The notes under the pieces are model-generated. The model was not told the origin of the DNA. It made no database searches and worked only from the letters and a program-made list of their open reading frames with translations. Position numbers and translations under genes: made by a program. Shown here in pieces: positions 54,119 through 63,724 of a DNA stretch of 64,000 nucleotides. Position 1 is the stretch's first letter. The number at the start of each line of letters is the position of its first letter. This DNA comes from Oceanospirillum sediminis (lineage in GTDB: Bacteria; Pseudomonadota; Gammaproteobacteria; Pseudomonadales; Halomonadaceae): contig NZ_JACJFM010000010.1 of the NCBI RefSeq assembly GCF_014164585.1, forward strand, positions 85,186 to 149,185. Direction: 5' to 3'.

Positions 54119-55030
54119 TCAGAAGTAACCTTCACGCTTTTTCTGTTCCATCGAACCGGCTCCGTCGTGATCGATCACACGGCCCTGACGTTCAGAGGTG
54201 GTGGCCAGCAGCATTTCCTGAATAATGTCAGGCAGAGTAGCCGCTTCAGATTCCACCGCACCGGTCAGTGGGTAACAACCCAGCGTACGGAAGCGAACAG
54301 AGCGCATTTCAGGTGTTTCACCCTCTTCCAGCGGCATACGGTCATCATCAACCATGATCAGAGTGCCATCGCGCTCAACCACAGGACGTTTCGCTGAGTA
54401 GTACAGAGGTACAATCGGAATCTCTTCCAGATAGATGTACTGCCAGATGTCCAGTTCTGTCCAGTTAGACAGTGGGAACACACGAATGGATTCGTCTTTG
54501 TTCACCTTGCTGTTATACAGGTTCCACAGCTCAGGACGCTGACTCTTCGGGTCCCAGCGGTGGAACTTGTCACGGAAGGAGTACACACGCTCTTTAGCAC
54601 GGGATTTCTCTTCATCACGACGAGCACCACCAAAGGCGGCATCGAAACGGTACTTGTTCAGAGCCTGCTTCAGAGCCTGGGTTTTCATGGTGTCCGTGTA
54701 TTTACGGCTACCGTGGTCAAACGGGTTGATATTCGCCGCGCGACCTTCTTCGTTGGTGTGCACAATCAGATCCATGCCGGCTTCTCTTGCCATCTTGTCA
54801 CGGAACTCGATCATTTCGCGGAACTTCCAGGTGGTGTCCACGTGCATCAGTGGGAACGGAGGTGTTCCCGGGAAGAAGGCTTTACGTGCCAGATGCAGCA
54901 TGACGGCAGAATCTTTACCGACAGAATACAGCATGACAGGGTTATCAAACTCTGCGGCTACTTCCCGAATGATATGGATGCTTTCTGCTTCCAGCTGTTT
55001 CAGGTGCGTCAGGCGTTCGGGCGATATCAT
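54119..55030 (-). CDS. cysD: Sulfate adenylyltransferase subunit 2
   Basis: A 303-residue catalytic subunit of ATP sulfurylase, which makes adenosine 5'-phosphosulfate from sulfate and ATP. It is an ATP pyrophosphatase-type protein with the PP-loop [18 protein letters not shown], followed by [19 protein letters not shown] and the C-terminal [12 protein letters not shown]. First gene of the cysDN pair; cysH, cysI and cysC are not in the window. AGGAG lies 11 bases before the ATG. Confidence 0.97.
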   Translation of the reverse strand: MISPERLTHLKQLEAESIHIIREVAAEFDNPVMLYSVGKDSAVMLHLARKAFFPGTPPFPLMHVDTTWKFREMIEFRDKMAREAGMDLIVHTNEEGRAANINPFDHGSRKYTDTMKTQALKQALNKYRFDAAFGGARRDEEKSRAKERVYSFRDKFHRWDPKSQRPELWNLYNSKVNKDESIRVFPLSNWTELDIWQYIYLEEIPIVPLYYSAKRPVVERDGTLIMVDDDRMPLEEGETPEMRSVRFRTLGCYPLTGAVESEAATLPDIIQEMLLATTSERQGRVIDHDGAGSMEQKKREGYF

Positions 55031-55401
55031 GGTGATGATCCACTCCTGCTAAAAAGTTAAAAAACCGGACGGATAGCTTATCCGCTCCATCCGGTTGGAA
55101 ATCTGTGGGTTTATTCCGTGATGCTGCCGCTGATTCTGCATTGAGGTGTACGCTATGGACACCCGGTTAATCCGGCAGTGTTACTCGTTTCCTGCTGGTA
55201 TAAAGGCTGAATACTTCAGCTCCACTGTTTCAACCTTGATCTGCCATCTGGTGAGGACAGATACTACGGATTTTACGGTTTCAGTGACCAGTCTGTTACG
55301 GGCGCAATAACCCTGTGATGGGCGTAGTAAAAACGGAATCCTTAATTACGTCAAATTATTTAAAATAATTTGTTGATAACATTATGGTATAAGCGAGACC
55401 A
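55031..55401. other. Leader/promoter region of cysDN with an AT-rich palindrome
   Basis: A 371-base gap between cysD and cpdA, both on the minus strand. The only clear structure is the perfect inverted repeat CAAATTATT-TAA-AATAATTTG (55352-55372), lying just beyond the cpdA stop. It should contain the cysD promoter; no CysB-type site could be defined and no gene is seen. Confidence 0.5.
55352..55372. repeat. 9-bp AT-rich inverted repeat between cysD and cpdA
   Basis: CAAATTATT (55352-55360), a 3-base loop, and AATAATTTG (55364-55372). Too weak thermally for an efficient terminator; possibly a protein-binding palindrome in the cysDN promoter region. Confidence 0.4.
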
Positions 55402-56217
55402 TTATGACAGTCGACAGACATGGCTTTCAATTCGACCATCTGTTGTCAGATAGAGTTGTCGGTATCCTGGGTTTAACTTGCTATCAAGCTGGAACTCATT
55501 GATACCAGAAGCAAACTGGATACTGGTCGCCGGTGAGGTATAGAGTGTCAACCCCTGATGACAAATCGTGTGTGCCTGATGAACATGGCCACAGATAACA
55601 CCTCTGACTTGTGGGTACTGGCTCAGGGTGTGCCATAGCCAGCCCTGATCTCGCAGTGGAATACTATCGATTCCACCGATATGTTCGTCATCGTCCATGC
55701 TGGTCTGATGAGAGTTACCCTGTCTTTCAGGCCCAACCAGTAAGGGTTGATGATGCAGAGCGATAGCCTGCCATTGTGCCTGAGGTGTTGCCAGCTGTTG
55801 TTGTAGCCATTGTTGTTGTTCCGTGTTCAGTTCTCCGTGGGGAGAACCGGACTGAGAGTCCAGCAGTAACCACTGCCATTGACCCAGAGTGACACTCTGA
55901 TGAATCGGGTGCAGCTGCTCCATCAGGGTGGTGTCATCGTGATTGCCTGGTAACCAGTACCAGGCAGTACCAGTTGACTGCATCAGATCAAATAACATGC
56001 GATAGCTGGCTTCAGACTCATCCTGGCTCAGATCACCGGTCAGCAGAAACAGATCCGGCCAGCCGTTTTGTCCTATCCGTTCTATGATGCGGACCAGGTT
56101 CTGCCAGGGATACTGGCCTTTAAATTCTGCCTGTGGATCTGCTAACAGATGCAGGTCTGTCAGCTGAATAACAGACAGGGTGGAATCAGGACGTGTAGTG
56201 TCAGTGTTCAGGGGCAT
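55402..56217 (-). CDS. cpdA: 3',5'-cyclic-AMP phosphodiesterase
   Basis: A 271-residue class III cyclic nucleotide phosphodiesterase of the calcineurin-like fold. All metal motifs are present: QLTDLHL near the N-terminus, LTGDLSQD, LPGNHDD, ALHHQPLL and ICGHVHQAH. It lowers cAMP and so tunes CRP-controlled genes. It is the last gene of nudF-yqiB-cpdA, the same order as in E. coli, and starts 24 bases after the DUF1249 gene stop. Confidence 0.94.
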   Translation of the reverse strand: MPLNTDTTRPDSTLSVIQLTDLHLLADPQAEFKGQYPWQNLVRIIERIGQNGWPDLFLLTGDLSQDESEASYRMLFDLMQSTGTAWYWLPGNHDDTTLMEQLHPIHQSVTLGQWQWLLLDSQSGSPHGELNTEQQQWLQQQLATPQAQWQAIALHHQPLLVGPERQGNSHQTSMDDDEHIGGIDSIPLRDQGWLWHTLSQYPQVRGVICGHVHQAHTICHQGLTLYTSPATSIQFASGINEFQLDSKLNPGYRQLYLTTDGRIESHVCRLS

Positions 56218-56241
56218 TGCGGTTTCTTCCGGAGAGGGGAA

Positions 56242-56721
56242 TCAGTAAGGGAACGTGACCGGTTCAGCGCTATGGCCAAACTGTTGTAAATGATTCAGCC
56301 ATTCAGCCAGAAACTGATTGATCTGCATTTTTTCATCCGGCTGGCGCATCCGGGGATTCGGATAACGGTAGCGGCCATCAAAATGACGTTGTTTCTGATA
56401 GCCGACCACTTCTGCCAGACGGGCGTCATGATACATACGCACACTCAGTTCAGGTTGCTGTAACCAGCCACCCCAGTCATCCTGATGCCAGATGCGTAAC
56501 AGCGTGGTGTACTTACTGCGCTCCGTCACTTTAATGGCCAGATCGCCGAGATGCATGGCATTATCGCTGACAGTAAACTGCCACTGATCATTCTCATCCA
56601 GATCCGGCAGTAGTTTCAGCAGTCGAATATAATTGCCTTCACACTCTGCCATCTGTTTTTTCAGATCAACCACATAGGCTTTTTTCTTCAGCCAGGGATT
56701 AGGATTGTCTGTTACCGGCAT
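56242..56721 (-). CDS. yqiB: DUF1249 family protein (YqiB-like)
   Basis: About 159 residues from the ATG at 56719-56721, which has GTGGAGAG upstream; an in-frame GTG at 56733 is less likely. It has the conserved core MAECEGNYIRLLKLLPDL, ERSKYTTLLRIWHQDD and MYHDARLAEVVGYQKQRHFDGRY, then MRQPDEKMQINQFLAEWLNHL. The family is uncharacterised but almost always sits between nudF and cpdA, as here. Confidence 0.9.
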   Translation of the reverse strand: MPVTDNPNPWLKKKAYVVDLKKQMAECEGNYIRLLKLLPDLDENDQWQFTVSDNAMHLGDLAIKVTERSKYTTLLRIWHQDDWGGWLQQPELSVRMYHDARLAEVVGYQKQRHFDGRYRYPNPRMRQPDEKMQINQFLAEWLNHLQQFGHSAEPVTFPY

Positions 56722-56739
56722 ATCACTCTCCACAGAGGC

Positions 56740-57414
56740 TCATGATGCTGAGCACCATTGTGTACGTAATCTGTCCCGGTTCAGCTGTAACCACTGCAGC
56801 GCAATAATGGCCATAGCGTTATTGATAACGCCATCCTGCAGTGCCTGGATCGCTTCTGCGTAACTGACCAGCTCAACCCGGATATCTTCATTTTCTTCGT
56901 CCAGCCCATAAACGCCTTCCCTGACCTGAGACGCGTCAATCATACCGCAATAGAGTTCAATCTGCTCATCCATGCCACCGGGGCTGACCCAGTATTTCAT
57001 CAGAAACTCCAGCTGCTCAATAGTACAGCCCGCTTCTTCCATAGCTTCACGTCGGACGACATCTTCTGAACTTTCTCCGGCCTCGGTCATACCGGCAACA
57101 ATTTCAAACTGCCAGGGACTTTGTTGCTCGTCGTACAGTGCGCCCGGACGAAACTGCTCAATTAACAGGATCTGATCGCGACGGGGATCATACAGCAGAA
57201 CACCAACGGCGTTGCCCCGGACAAACACTTCGCGGGTGAAAGCGTTACTCCATTGCCCGGAAAATGTCTTATGTTTCAGAGTCAGCTTTTCCAATCGGAA
57301 AAAGCCCTGAAAAGCGACTTCACGCTGTTCAATGGCAGCATCACTGCGCTGAAAATGCGGACTGAGCCTGCTGTTGGACGAGGATTGTAAACCCGGTGCT
57401 GTTTTCTGAGTCAT
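56740..57414 (-). CDS. nudF: ADP-ribose pyrophosphatase (Nudix)
   Basis: A 224-residue Nudix hydrolase splitting ADP-ribose to AMP and ribose 5-phosphate. The Nudix box lies at 108-130 (GMTEAGESSEDVVRREAMEE followed by AGC), with the G-x5-E-x7-R-E-x2-E-E-x-G pattern complete. The upstream LLIEQFRPGALYD segment is also family-typical. First gene of the operon and divergent from the degenerate phosphoesterase gene. Its N-terminal 25 residues are longer than in E. coli NudF. Confidence 0.94.
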   Translation of the reverse strand: MTQKTAPGLQSSSNSRLSPHFQRSDAAIEQREVAFQGFFRLEKLTLKHKTFSGQWSNAFTREVFVRGNAVGVLLYDPRRDQILLIEQFRPGALYDEQQSPWQFEIVAGMTEAGESSEDVVRREAMEEAGCTIEQLEFLMKYWVSPGGMDEQIELYCGMIDASQVREGVYGLDEENEDIRVELVSYAEAIQALQDGVINNAMAIIALQWLQLNRDRLRTQWCSAS

Positions 57415-57568
57415 AGCATCTCCGTGAAATCATGACGAACTTTCAGAATAGCAAGTTTAATCCCTCTCAGAAATCACCTTCTATACTTACAGGTAGATAA
57501 AAAAATGGATCTGCGGATCAGCCTGCCATTTTTTCCGGCCTGTACAGAATCTTATTCAGGAGGCGGTC

Positions 57569-58333
57569 ATGGCATTTGTGCAACTGAACTATCTGGATGT
57601 TCGTCCTCTGGCACTGTTTGCCGGGGCAGAGGGGAATCTTCCTGCGCTGAAAGCCTGCCTGCTAAGTGCCAGGCGGCAAAGCGCACGTATACGCCTTTTT
57701 CTGGGTAATGGATTAGGCGCATTTGGCCATAGTAATGAAACGTTGTTTATTCTGGAAACTCAGTGTACCTGGCTGGTGAAAGGCCAGCATGAACGTCAGA
57801 TTCTGAAAGAAGCCGTTGGCGAATATGATCTCTATTTCAGTAACACCTCACTGGAAAGAGCAAAGCACAGTCTGAGTCCTGCGAATAAGGCTCTCCTCAG
57901 ACACTGGACTGATCTGGTCAGGGTGGAGACGCCCAATGGTGCTTTACTGGCTTGTTATGGCACACCGGATTATCTGTTGCCGGATACTCTGAATGTCTAT
58001 CAGCTGGATAAAGACAGAATTCTGGCCTGGCTGAAACAGTTTCATTGTCAGGGACTAGTGGTTGGCAGTGACAGCCAGCCGTGGATTGAGCACCTGAAAG
58101 ATGGCTATTTTGTTGCGTCCTGTGGTGCTTGCGGTTTTGCCAGTCTGAGCGGGCAGACGGATGTCCACTTCTTGATGGTTGAACAGTTTCGTAACCGCCT
58201 GATTCCCAGAGTTGACCGGGTCACTTACGATGCCAGCGACTGGATCAGTCAGCTCAGAAGAGAAGGGTTACCGGAAGTAGTGACCTATCCTATGCTTAAA
58301 GGTCTTCCTCCACCAGACGATTATTATTCATGA
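57569..58333 (+). CDS. Degenerate calcineurin-like metallophosphoesterase homologue
   Basis: A 254-residue cytoplasmic protein. Its layout follows YfcE/PrpE-type phosphoesterases, but the metal and catalytic residues are replaced. The expected SDIHGN is AGAEGN (18-23), the expected LGD is LGN (45-47), the expected GNHD is GQHE (72-75), and the late GHTH is GSDS. Surrounding residues (GNLPALKACL, GLGAFGHSNETLF and the C-terminal SCGACGFASLSGQTD block) still align with the fold. It is therefore probably a non-catalytic binding or regulatory protein. An excellent AGGAGGCG site precedes the ATG and there is no frameshift, so it looks maintained. It is divergent from nudF-yqiB-cpdA. Confidence 0.75.
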   Translation: MAFVQLNYLDVRPLALFAGAEGNLPALKACLLSARRQSARIRLFLGNGLGAFGHSNETLFILETQCTWLVKGQHERQILKEAVGEYDLYFSNTSLERAKHSLSPANKALLRHWTDLVRVETPNGALLACYGTPDYLLPDTLNVYQLDKDRILAWLKQFHCQGLVVGSDSQPWIEHLKDGYFVASCGACGFASLSGQTDVHFLMVEQFRNRLIPRVDRVTYDASDWISQLRREGLPEVVTYPMLKGLPPPDDYYS

Positions 58334-58574
58334 ACATTTTGTCTGTATTGAGGACAAATCATTAATTGTGATAATAAATTCTGACAGTAATATGGCAATT
58401 TTTTGCATAGGATCAATGTCTGAGTCCTGAATAAACGCGATATTGATCGCCCTCTGAGAAGTGTCAGATGCTTTAACAGACGGGTTTTATCGTATTTAAA
58501 CAGGATGTTTTTACGCTTTTTCACGCAATAATAATAATGATAGCGACTGAATAATACGGTCAGGAAATAACACC

Positions 58575-60209
58575 ATGAACAACCTTCTCGGTAACATTAA
58601 AATCAAGTATAAGCTCTGGGTCATCATTGTCCTGATGGCTATGGGTACGGCTATACTGATCAGTGTTTCTCTGATGTCTCTGAAAGAGAATCTGCTGGAA
58701 GACCGCAAACAGAAAACAAAGCATGTCGTAGAGACAGTGCATAGTTTTCTGCATTATTACTATGAACTGGAATCGACCGGTAAGCTAAGTCGGGATGACG
58801 CTCAGAAGGCAGCCCGTGCTGCGATTGAAAAGCTGCGTTATGACCAGGATGAATATTTCTGGATCAACGATATGAATGCTGTCGTGATAATGCATCCGAT
58901 TAAACCCTCACTGAATGGCAAAAATCTCAGTGGCCTTAAAGATGCCAATGGCAAACAGATTTTTACAGAATTTGTCGGCACGGTAAAACAATCCGGTGAA
59001 GGTTATGTGGGATACCTGTGGCCTAAACCAGGCCATGAGGAGCCTCAGGCTAAAATCTCCTATGTTAAAGGGTTTGCTCCCTGGGGCTGGATTGTTGGTA
59101 ATGGTATTTATCTGAATGATATGGATCAGATTTTCTGGGACACTCTGGTGCACTACTCGATTACCGTGGGTATTCTTAGTTTACTGATTGGTGGTCTGGC
59201 GCTCTTTATTATTCATATGATCACTGTTCAGGTGACTACCCTGAAAAATACGATGGTGGCGGTTAAAGACTCTGGTGATTTGCGTGAGCGGGTGGATATC
59301 AATACTCGTGATGAGCTGGGCGACATGGCGGGTTCGTTTAACCATATGATGGATAAGTTCCAGAATATTGTTACCTCTGTTGGTACATCAACAGGGCAGC
59401 TGACCCATGCGATTGATGAGATGAGTCGTATTACTGAGAGTACGACCGAAGGAGTCGCCCGTCAGCGATTGGAAACAGAGCAAAGCGCTGCAGGCATGAA
59501 TCAGATGGCCGCTTCTGCCCAGCAGACAGCGGGTATTGCCGAGCAGGCCAGTGAAGCAACACGCAGTGCGTTTGAACAGACTGAAAACGGTTTACGCATT
59601 GTGGAAGAGGCTACGCGCAGTATTGAGGAACTGGCGGTAGATGTGCAGAAATCTAGTGATGTGATTAATCAGCTGGAAGAGCATACCGCTAAAATTGAAA
59701 GCATCCTGGATGTGATCGGAGGTATTTCTGAACAGACCAACCTGCTGGCACTGAATGCGGCGATTGAAGCGGCGCGGGCGGGTGAACAGGGACGCGGTTT
59801 TGCGGTAGTTGCGGATGAAGTTCGCCAGCTGGCACAACGTTCGGCGGAATCGACACAGCAGATTCAGGAAATGATTCATGAACTGCAGAATCGATCAAAA
59901 ATTGCGGTATCTTCCATGAATACCAGTCGGGAAAAAGCTCAGGAAACGGTTGCAAAAGCAGCCGAAGCCGGGGAATCTTTCCGTACTATTGCCGATTCGA
60001 TGGAGCATATCAGTTCGCTCAATGCCCAGATTATGACAGCGGCAGAAGAGCAGAGTAACGTAGCAAATGAGATGAGTCAGAATCTGGTATCAATCGCTTC
60101 CGTATCAGAAGAAACTGAAAGTGGTACTAACCAGATACGTGCTTCAGGGCAGGATCTGAAATCCAATGCTCATTCCCTGAATGGGCTGATTAAACAATTC
60201 ACCACATAA
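58575..60209 (+). CDS. Methyl-accepting chemotaxis protein with single Cache domain
   Basis: A 544-residue chemoreceptor with an N-terminal membrane helix (about 14-35) and an sCache_2 periplasmic domain ([20 protein letters not shown] and [18 protein letters not shown]). A second helix lies near 195-215, then HAMP and the signalling domain with the tip [20 protein letters not shown] at about 383-418. An AGGAAA site lies before the ATG. The stop codon lies inside a perfect 17-bp tandem duplication. It resembles the receptor at 6065 most closely among those in the window. Confidence 0.95.
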   Translation: MNNLLGNIKIKYKLWVIIVLMAMGTAILISVSLMSLKENLLEDRKQKTKHVVETVHSFLHYYYELESTGKLSRDDAQKAARAAIEKLRYDQDEYFWINDMNAVVIMHPIKPSLNGKNLSGLKDANGKQIFTEFVGTVKQSGEGYVGYLWPKPGHEEPQAKISYVKGFAPWGWIVGNGIYLNDMDQIFWDTLVHYSITVGILSLLIGGLALFIIHMITVQVTTLKNTMVAVKDSGDLRERVDINTRDELGDMAGSFNHMMDKFQNIVTSVGTSTGQLTHAIDEMSRITESTTEGVARQRLETEQSAAGMNQMAASAQQTAGIAEQASEATRSAFEQTENGLRIVEEATRSIEELAVDVQKSSDVINQLEEHTAKIESILDVIGGISEQTNLLALNAAIEAARAGEQGRGFAVVADEVRQLAQRSAESTQQIQEMIHELQNRSKIAVSSMNTSREKAQETVAKAAEAGESFRTIADSMEHISSLNAQIMTAAEEQSNVANEMSQNLVSIASVSEETESGTNQIRASGQDLKSNAHSLNGLIKQFTT

Positions 60210-60233
60210 CGCATATCACCACATAACGCATAT
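60200..60233 (+). repeat. Perfect 17-bp tandem duplication spanning the chemoreceptor stop
   Basis: CACCACATAACGCATAT occurs twice in direct succession (60200-60216 and 60217-60233). The TAA of the chemoreceptor is in the first copy, so the protein is unaffected. Looks like a recent slippage event. Confidence 0.9.
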
Positions 60234-60320
60234 GGCAGAATGGCTGAAGCAGGACAGCTCAGGTGGCCGCACTGACGAGTTGCCTTCTTCAGATCTGTTG
60301 TATGTCCTGGCTATGATATA

Positions 60321-60356
60321 AAGCCTGTGAGGCGTTGATTCACAGGCTTTTTTTAT
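60321..60356 (+). terminator. Terminator of the chemoreceptor gene
   Basis: AAGCCTGTGA (60321-60330) and TCACAGGCTT (60340-60349), then TTTTT. A 10-bp perfect stem with a 9-base loop. Confidence 0.88.
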
Positions 60357-60477
60357 TCTTTAATATCTTTTTACCCCTATGTATGCAGCAGGTTATTTTC
60401 AGATGTGGAAATAGCCAGCATTATATTTTTTGATCTCTTTCAGGAAGTGGTTACTAAGCAGTATGAAAGGTCGCAAT

Positions 60478-60990
60478 ATGCAACGCTGGCGTGATCCGAA
60501 AAAAGATCCGCGCAACGAAAGGAAAACTAATCTGATTACACCTGAGGGCTATCAGGCGCTGGAAGATGAAAGAAACTATCTGTGGAAAGTTCGCCACCCG
60601 GAGCTGGCTCAGAAAGTTCAGGAAGCGGCAGCTCAGGGAGACCGTAGTGAAAACGCGGACTATACCTATAACAAACAACTGCTGAATAAGACTCTGGGGC
60701 GTATACGCTTTCTGGATAAACGGCTGGATGCTCTGACGGTTGTGGATCAGAAACCGGAGGATCAGACGCGTATCTTTTTCTCTGCTCAGGTGGAACTGGA
60801 GCGTGAGGATGGAGAATTGATGACACTGCGAATTGTCGGGCCGGATGAAGCCGATCTGAAGCAGGGCCGGATTAACATTGACTCCCCTCTGGCCAGAGCC
60901 CTGTTAGGCAAAAGCCTGGATGATGAGGTTCGGGTACAGACGCCGGAAGGAGAACAAATCTACTATGTGCTGGATATCTGTTATCCCTGA
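60478..60990 (+). CDS. greB: Transcription elongation factor GreB
   Basis: A 170-residue protein. The N-terminal coiled coil includes ITPEGYQALEDERNYLWKVR and HPELAQKVQEAAAQGDRSEN, with the acidic tip (D-R-S-E-N-A-D-Y) that stimulates RNA cleavage in stalled RNA polymerase. The C-terminal FKBP-like domain has IDSPLARALLGKSLDDEV. It is closer to GreB than GreA because of ERNYLW and RIFF. The ATG at 60478 has AAGG eight bases upstream; upstream in-frame starts at 60430 and 60463 add non-conserved residues. Followed by a hairpin. Confidence 0.93.
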   Translation: MQRWRDPKKDPRNERKTNLITPEGYQALEDERNYLWKVRHPELAQKVQEAAAQGDRSENADYTYNKQLLNKTLGRIRFLDKRLDALTVVDQKPEDQTRIFFSAQVELEREDGELMTLRIVGPDEADLKQGRINIDSPLARALLGKSLDDEVRVQTPEGEQIYYVLDICYP

Positions 60991-61023
60991 AAACTCCTGC
61001 AATATGATTTTTCTCTCTCTTTT

Positions 61024-61045
61024 CTGGCCCTTATCGGGCCAGTTT
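61024..61045 (+). terminator. Probable greB terminator
   Basis: CTGGCCC (61024-61030), loop TTATC, GGGCCAG (61036-61042), followed by a short TTT. A 7-bp GC-rich stem, weaker than the others in the window. Confidence 0.65.
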
Positions 61046-61161
61046 CTCCCCTGTCTGGCGTTGATAGATAAAAACAAAAATTGAAATTTTTAGTTCTGCC
61101 CATATCCAGATATATAAGTGAATAACAGCCGGACCGCTCACAGGCTTTATTTTTTACATGT

Positions 61162-61192
61162 CTGGAAAAAGTATTTTGATGTTTTCCCATTC
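61162..61192 (+). promoter_or_regulatory. Heat-shock (sigma-32)-like promoter of lon
   Basis: CTGGAAA (61162-61168), a 16-bp spacer and TCCCATTC (61185-61192) resemble the sigma-32 consensus CTTGAAA / CCCCATNT. It lies about 120 bases upstream of lon, a known heat-shock gene. Confidence 0.55.
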
Positions 61193-61312
61193 GTATACGG
61201 GTAACAGACGGACGTCTTTCAGAGTATTTTTATTCAGGTGTTTCGTTCGATATTTCATATATCCCCTGTGAGTTAATCTGAGTGTCTGGCGATGACTCAG
61301 GAAGTGTTTCTT

Positions 61313-63724
61313 ATGTACGACCAGGATCAAGAATTAAAGCAGGATATACCATCTGACGATTTACAGGATAATGCTGAGAGAAACTCTGGCAGCCTGATTT
61401 TGCCTTCAGAAGCGTTGCCTGACCGTTTATATCTGCTGCCTATCCATAACCGTCCCTATTTCCCCGCTCAGGTTCAGCCGCTGATGATCAGTAAAAACCG
61501 CTGGCAGAGTACTGTTGAGCGACTGGCGGATACCTCTCACCACACCGTCGGTTTGTGCTATGTCGGTGATGTGAAGCCTAAGAATATTCAGGCACAGGAT
61601 TTCAGTGTGATTGGTTGTGCCGCTAAGGTGCATAAAGTCTCGGTTGAAGGCGAAGGTATTCAGTTTCTGGCTCAGGGCCTGAGACGTTTTCGTATTAAAC
61701 GCTGGCTGAGTCAGGAAGCGCCTTTCCTGGTGGAAGTGGAATACCCGACAGAAGAGATTGAAGATACGGATGAAGTCAAAGCGTATGCGATGGCGATCAT
61801 CAATGCCATTAAAGAACTGTTACCTCTGAACCCTCTTTATGGTGAGGAACTGAAGCATTATCTGAATCACTTTGATCCCAATGATCCTTCACCTCTTACA
61901 GATTTTGCCGCCGCGATTACCTCTGGTGATGGCGAACCTCTGCAGGATATTCTGGATACGCTGCCGGTGCTGGAGCGGATGAAAAAAGTACTGCCCCTGC
62001 TGCAGAAAGAGCTGGATGTGGCAAAGCTGCAGAGTGAGATTCGTGATGAGGTGAATCAGAAGGTCAGTGATAACCAGCGTAAGTTCTTCCTGAAAGAACA
62101 GATGAAAGTGATTCAGCGTGAGCTGGGCATCTCTAAAGACGACAAAACCGCTGAAATTGATGAGTTTAAAGCTCGCCTGGAAGATCGGGTATTGCCGGAA
62201 CAGGTGGCCAAACGGATTGATGAAGAGCTGCAGAAGCTGTCGGTACTGGAGACCGGTTCTTCTGAATACGGCGTCACCCGTAATTATCTGGACTGGATGA
62301 CCAGTGTACCCTGGGGGACGACAACGGAAGATAATCTGGATCTGAAAAATGCCCGTGAAGTGCTGAGCCGGGATCATGATGGTCTGGATGATGTGAAAGA
62401 ACGTATTCTGGAGTTTCTGGCAGAAGGTTCGTTCAAAGGCGAAGTCTCTGGTTCTATTCTGCTATTAGTTGGGCCTCCTGGCGTAGGCAAAACCTCCATT
62501 GGCCGCTCTATTGCGGATACTCTGGGGCGTCCTTTCTATCGCTTCTCTGTTGGCGGCATGCGTGATGAGGCTGAAATTAAAGGTCACCGTCGCACCTATG
62601 TCGGAGCCATGCCCGGTAAGCTGGTGCAGGCGCTGAAAGAGGTGGAACAGACCAACCCGGTCATTATGCTCGATGAGATCGACAAAATAGGTGCATCCTA
62701 TCAGGGCGATCCGGCATCGGCATTATTGGAGGTGCTGGACCCGGAGCAGAACAGCGAGTTTCTGGATCACTATCTGGATGTGCGACTGGATCTGTCTAAA
62801 GTCCTGTTTGTCTGTACGGCTAACCAGCTGGATTCTATTCCGGGGCCTTTGCTGGATCGTATGGAAACGATTCGTTTATCCGGCTATATCGCAGAAGAAA
62901 AGCTGCAGATCGCTAAAAATCATCTGTGGCCGAAATTGCTGAAGCGGGGCAACCTGCTGAAAAAGCAGGTAGATCTGTCCGATGCAGCACTCAAGCAGGT
63001 GATTGAAGGTTATGCCCGTGAAGCGGGTGTGCGTCAGCTGGAGAAACAACTGCACCGTATTATCCGTAAGGCTGCCGTACAGCTGCTGGAAGAGGAACAG
63101 GACAGCGTCAAAGTGCATGCTAAAAACCTGGAGGATTACCTGGGTGCGCCGATTTTCCGCAAAGAACAGGTATTGAAAGGTGTGGGTGTCGTGACTGGTC
63201 TGGCCTGGACTGCTATGGGCGGCGCTACTCTGCCCATTGAAGCCTCTGTAGTACATAACAAGGGCCGGGGACTTAAGCTGACCGGTAAACTGGGTGATGT
63301 GATGAAGGAATCTGCTGAGCTGGCGATGAGCTTCACTGCCTCTCAGCTGGCAGCTCATGGAGTCGATGAAGATTTCTTTGATAATGCCGCAGTACACCTG
63401 CATGTTCCAGAAGGTGCGACACCAAAAGATGGGCCTAGTGCGGGCGTCACTATGACCACAGCACTCCTGTCTCTGGCCCGTAATCAGCCTTTACCCAGAG
63501 CGCTGGCGATGACCGGTGAGATCACTCTGACCGGGCATGTACTGCCGGTAGGTGGTATTCGTGAAAAAGTGATTGCTGCACGGCGCAGTAAGATTATGGA
63601 AGTGATTCTGCCCGCTGCCAATCAGAGAGATTACGATGAGCTGCCGGATAGTCTGAAAGAGGGCATGACAGTGCACTTTGCCAGCCACTACCAGGATATT
63701 GCCCGCCTGATCTTTAAGGACTGA
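61313..63724 (+). CDS. lon: ATP-dependent Lon protease
   Basis: A soluble AAA+ serine protease of about 803 residues that degrades misfolded and regulatory proteins. The N-terminal LON substrate-binding domain starts near residue 25 (RLYLLPIHNRPYFPAQVQPL). Coiled-coil FLKEQMKVIQRELGISKDD follows, then Walker A GPPGVGKT (about 387-394) and Walker B VIMLDEIDK. The C-terminal protease domain has catalytic Ser709 (DGPSAGVTM) and Lys752 (GIREKV). The ATG at 61313 has AGGAAG about eight bases upstream; an earlier in-frame ATG at 61292 is less likely. It is not next to clpPX or hupB, its usual neighbours, so it may be a second lon copy. Confidence 0.95.
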   Translation: MYDQDQELKQDIPSDDLQDNAERNSGSLILPSEALPDRLYLLPIHNRPYFPAQVQPLMISKNRWQSTVERLADTSHHTVGLCYVGDVKPKNIQAQDFSVIGCAAKVHKVSVEGEGIQFLAQGLRRFRIKRWLSQEAPFLVEVEYPTEEIEDTDEVKAYAMAIINAIKELLPLNPLYGEELKHYLNHFDPNDPSPLTDFAAAITSGDGEPLQDILDTLPVLERMKKVLPLLQKELDVAKLQSEIRDEVNQKVSDNQRKFFLKEQMKVIQRELGISKDDKTAEIDEFKARLEDRVLPEQVAKRIDEELQKLSVLETGSSEYGVTRNYLDWMTSVPWGTTTEDNLDLKNAREVLSRDHDGLDDVKERILEFLAEGSFKGEVSGSILLLVGPPGVGKTSIGRSIADTLGRPFYRFSVGGMRDEAEIKGHRRTYVGAMPGKLVQALKEVEQTNPVIMLDEIDKIGASYQGDPASALLEVLDPEQNSEFLDHYLDVRLDLSKVLFVCTANQLDSIPGPLLDRMETIRLSGYIAEEKLQIAKNHLWPKLLKRGNLLKKQVDLSDAALKQVIEGYAREAGVRQLEKQLHRIIRKAAVQLLEEEQDSVKVHAKNLEDYLGAPIFRKEQVLKGVGVVTGLAWTAMGGATLPIEASVVHNKGRGLKLTGKLGDVMKESAELAMSFTASQLAAHGVDEDFFDNAAVHLHVPEGATPKDGPSAGVTMTTALLSLARNQPLPRALAMTGEITLTGHVLPVGGIREKVIAARRSKIMEVILPAANQRDYDELPDSLKEGMTVHFASHYQDIARLIFKD

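Larger units (their letters stand above)
60991..61312. other. greB terminator and lon promoter region
   Basis: A 322-base gap holding the hairpin at 61024-61042 behind greB and the heat-shock-like promoter at 61162-61192. No gene recognised. Confidence 0.6.

Noticed and set aside
55352..55372. AT-rich palindrome as a terminator of cpdA
   Set aside because: The stem has only two G/C pairs at most and no following T-run on the minus strand; kept only as a repeat.
57505..57708. 67-residue frame overlapping the start of the pseudo-phosphoesterase gene
   Set aside because: The overlapping frame at 57569 has a perfect ribosome binding site and a recognisable fold; this one has neither.
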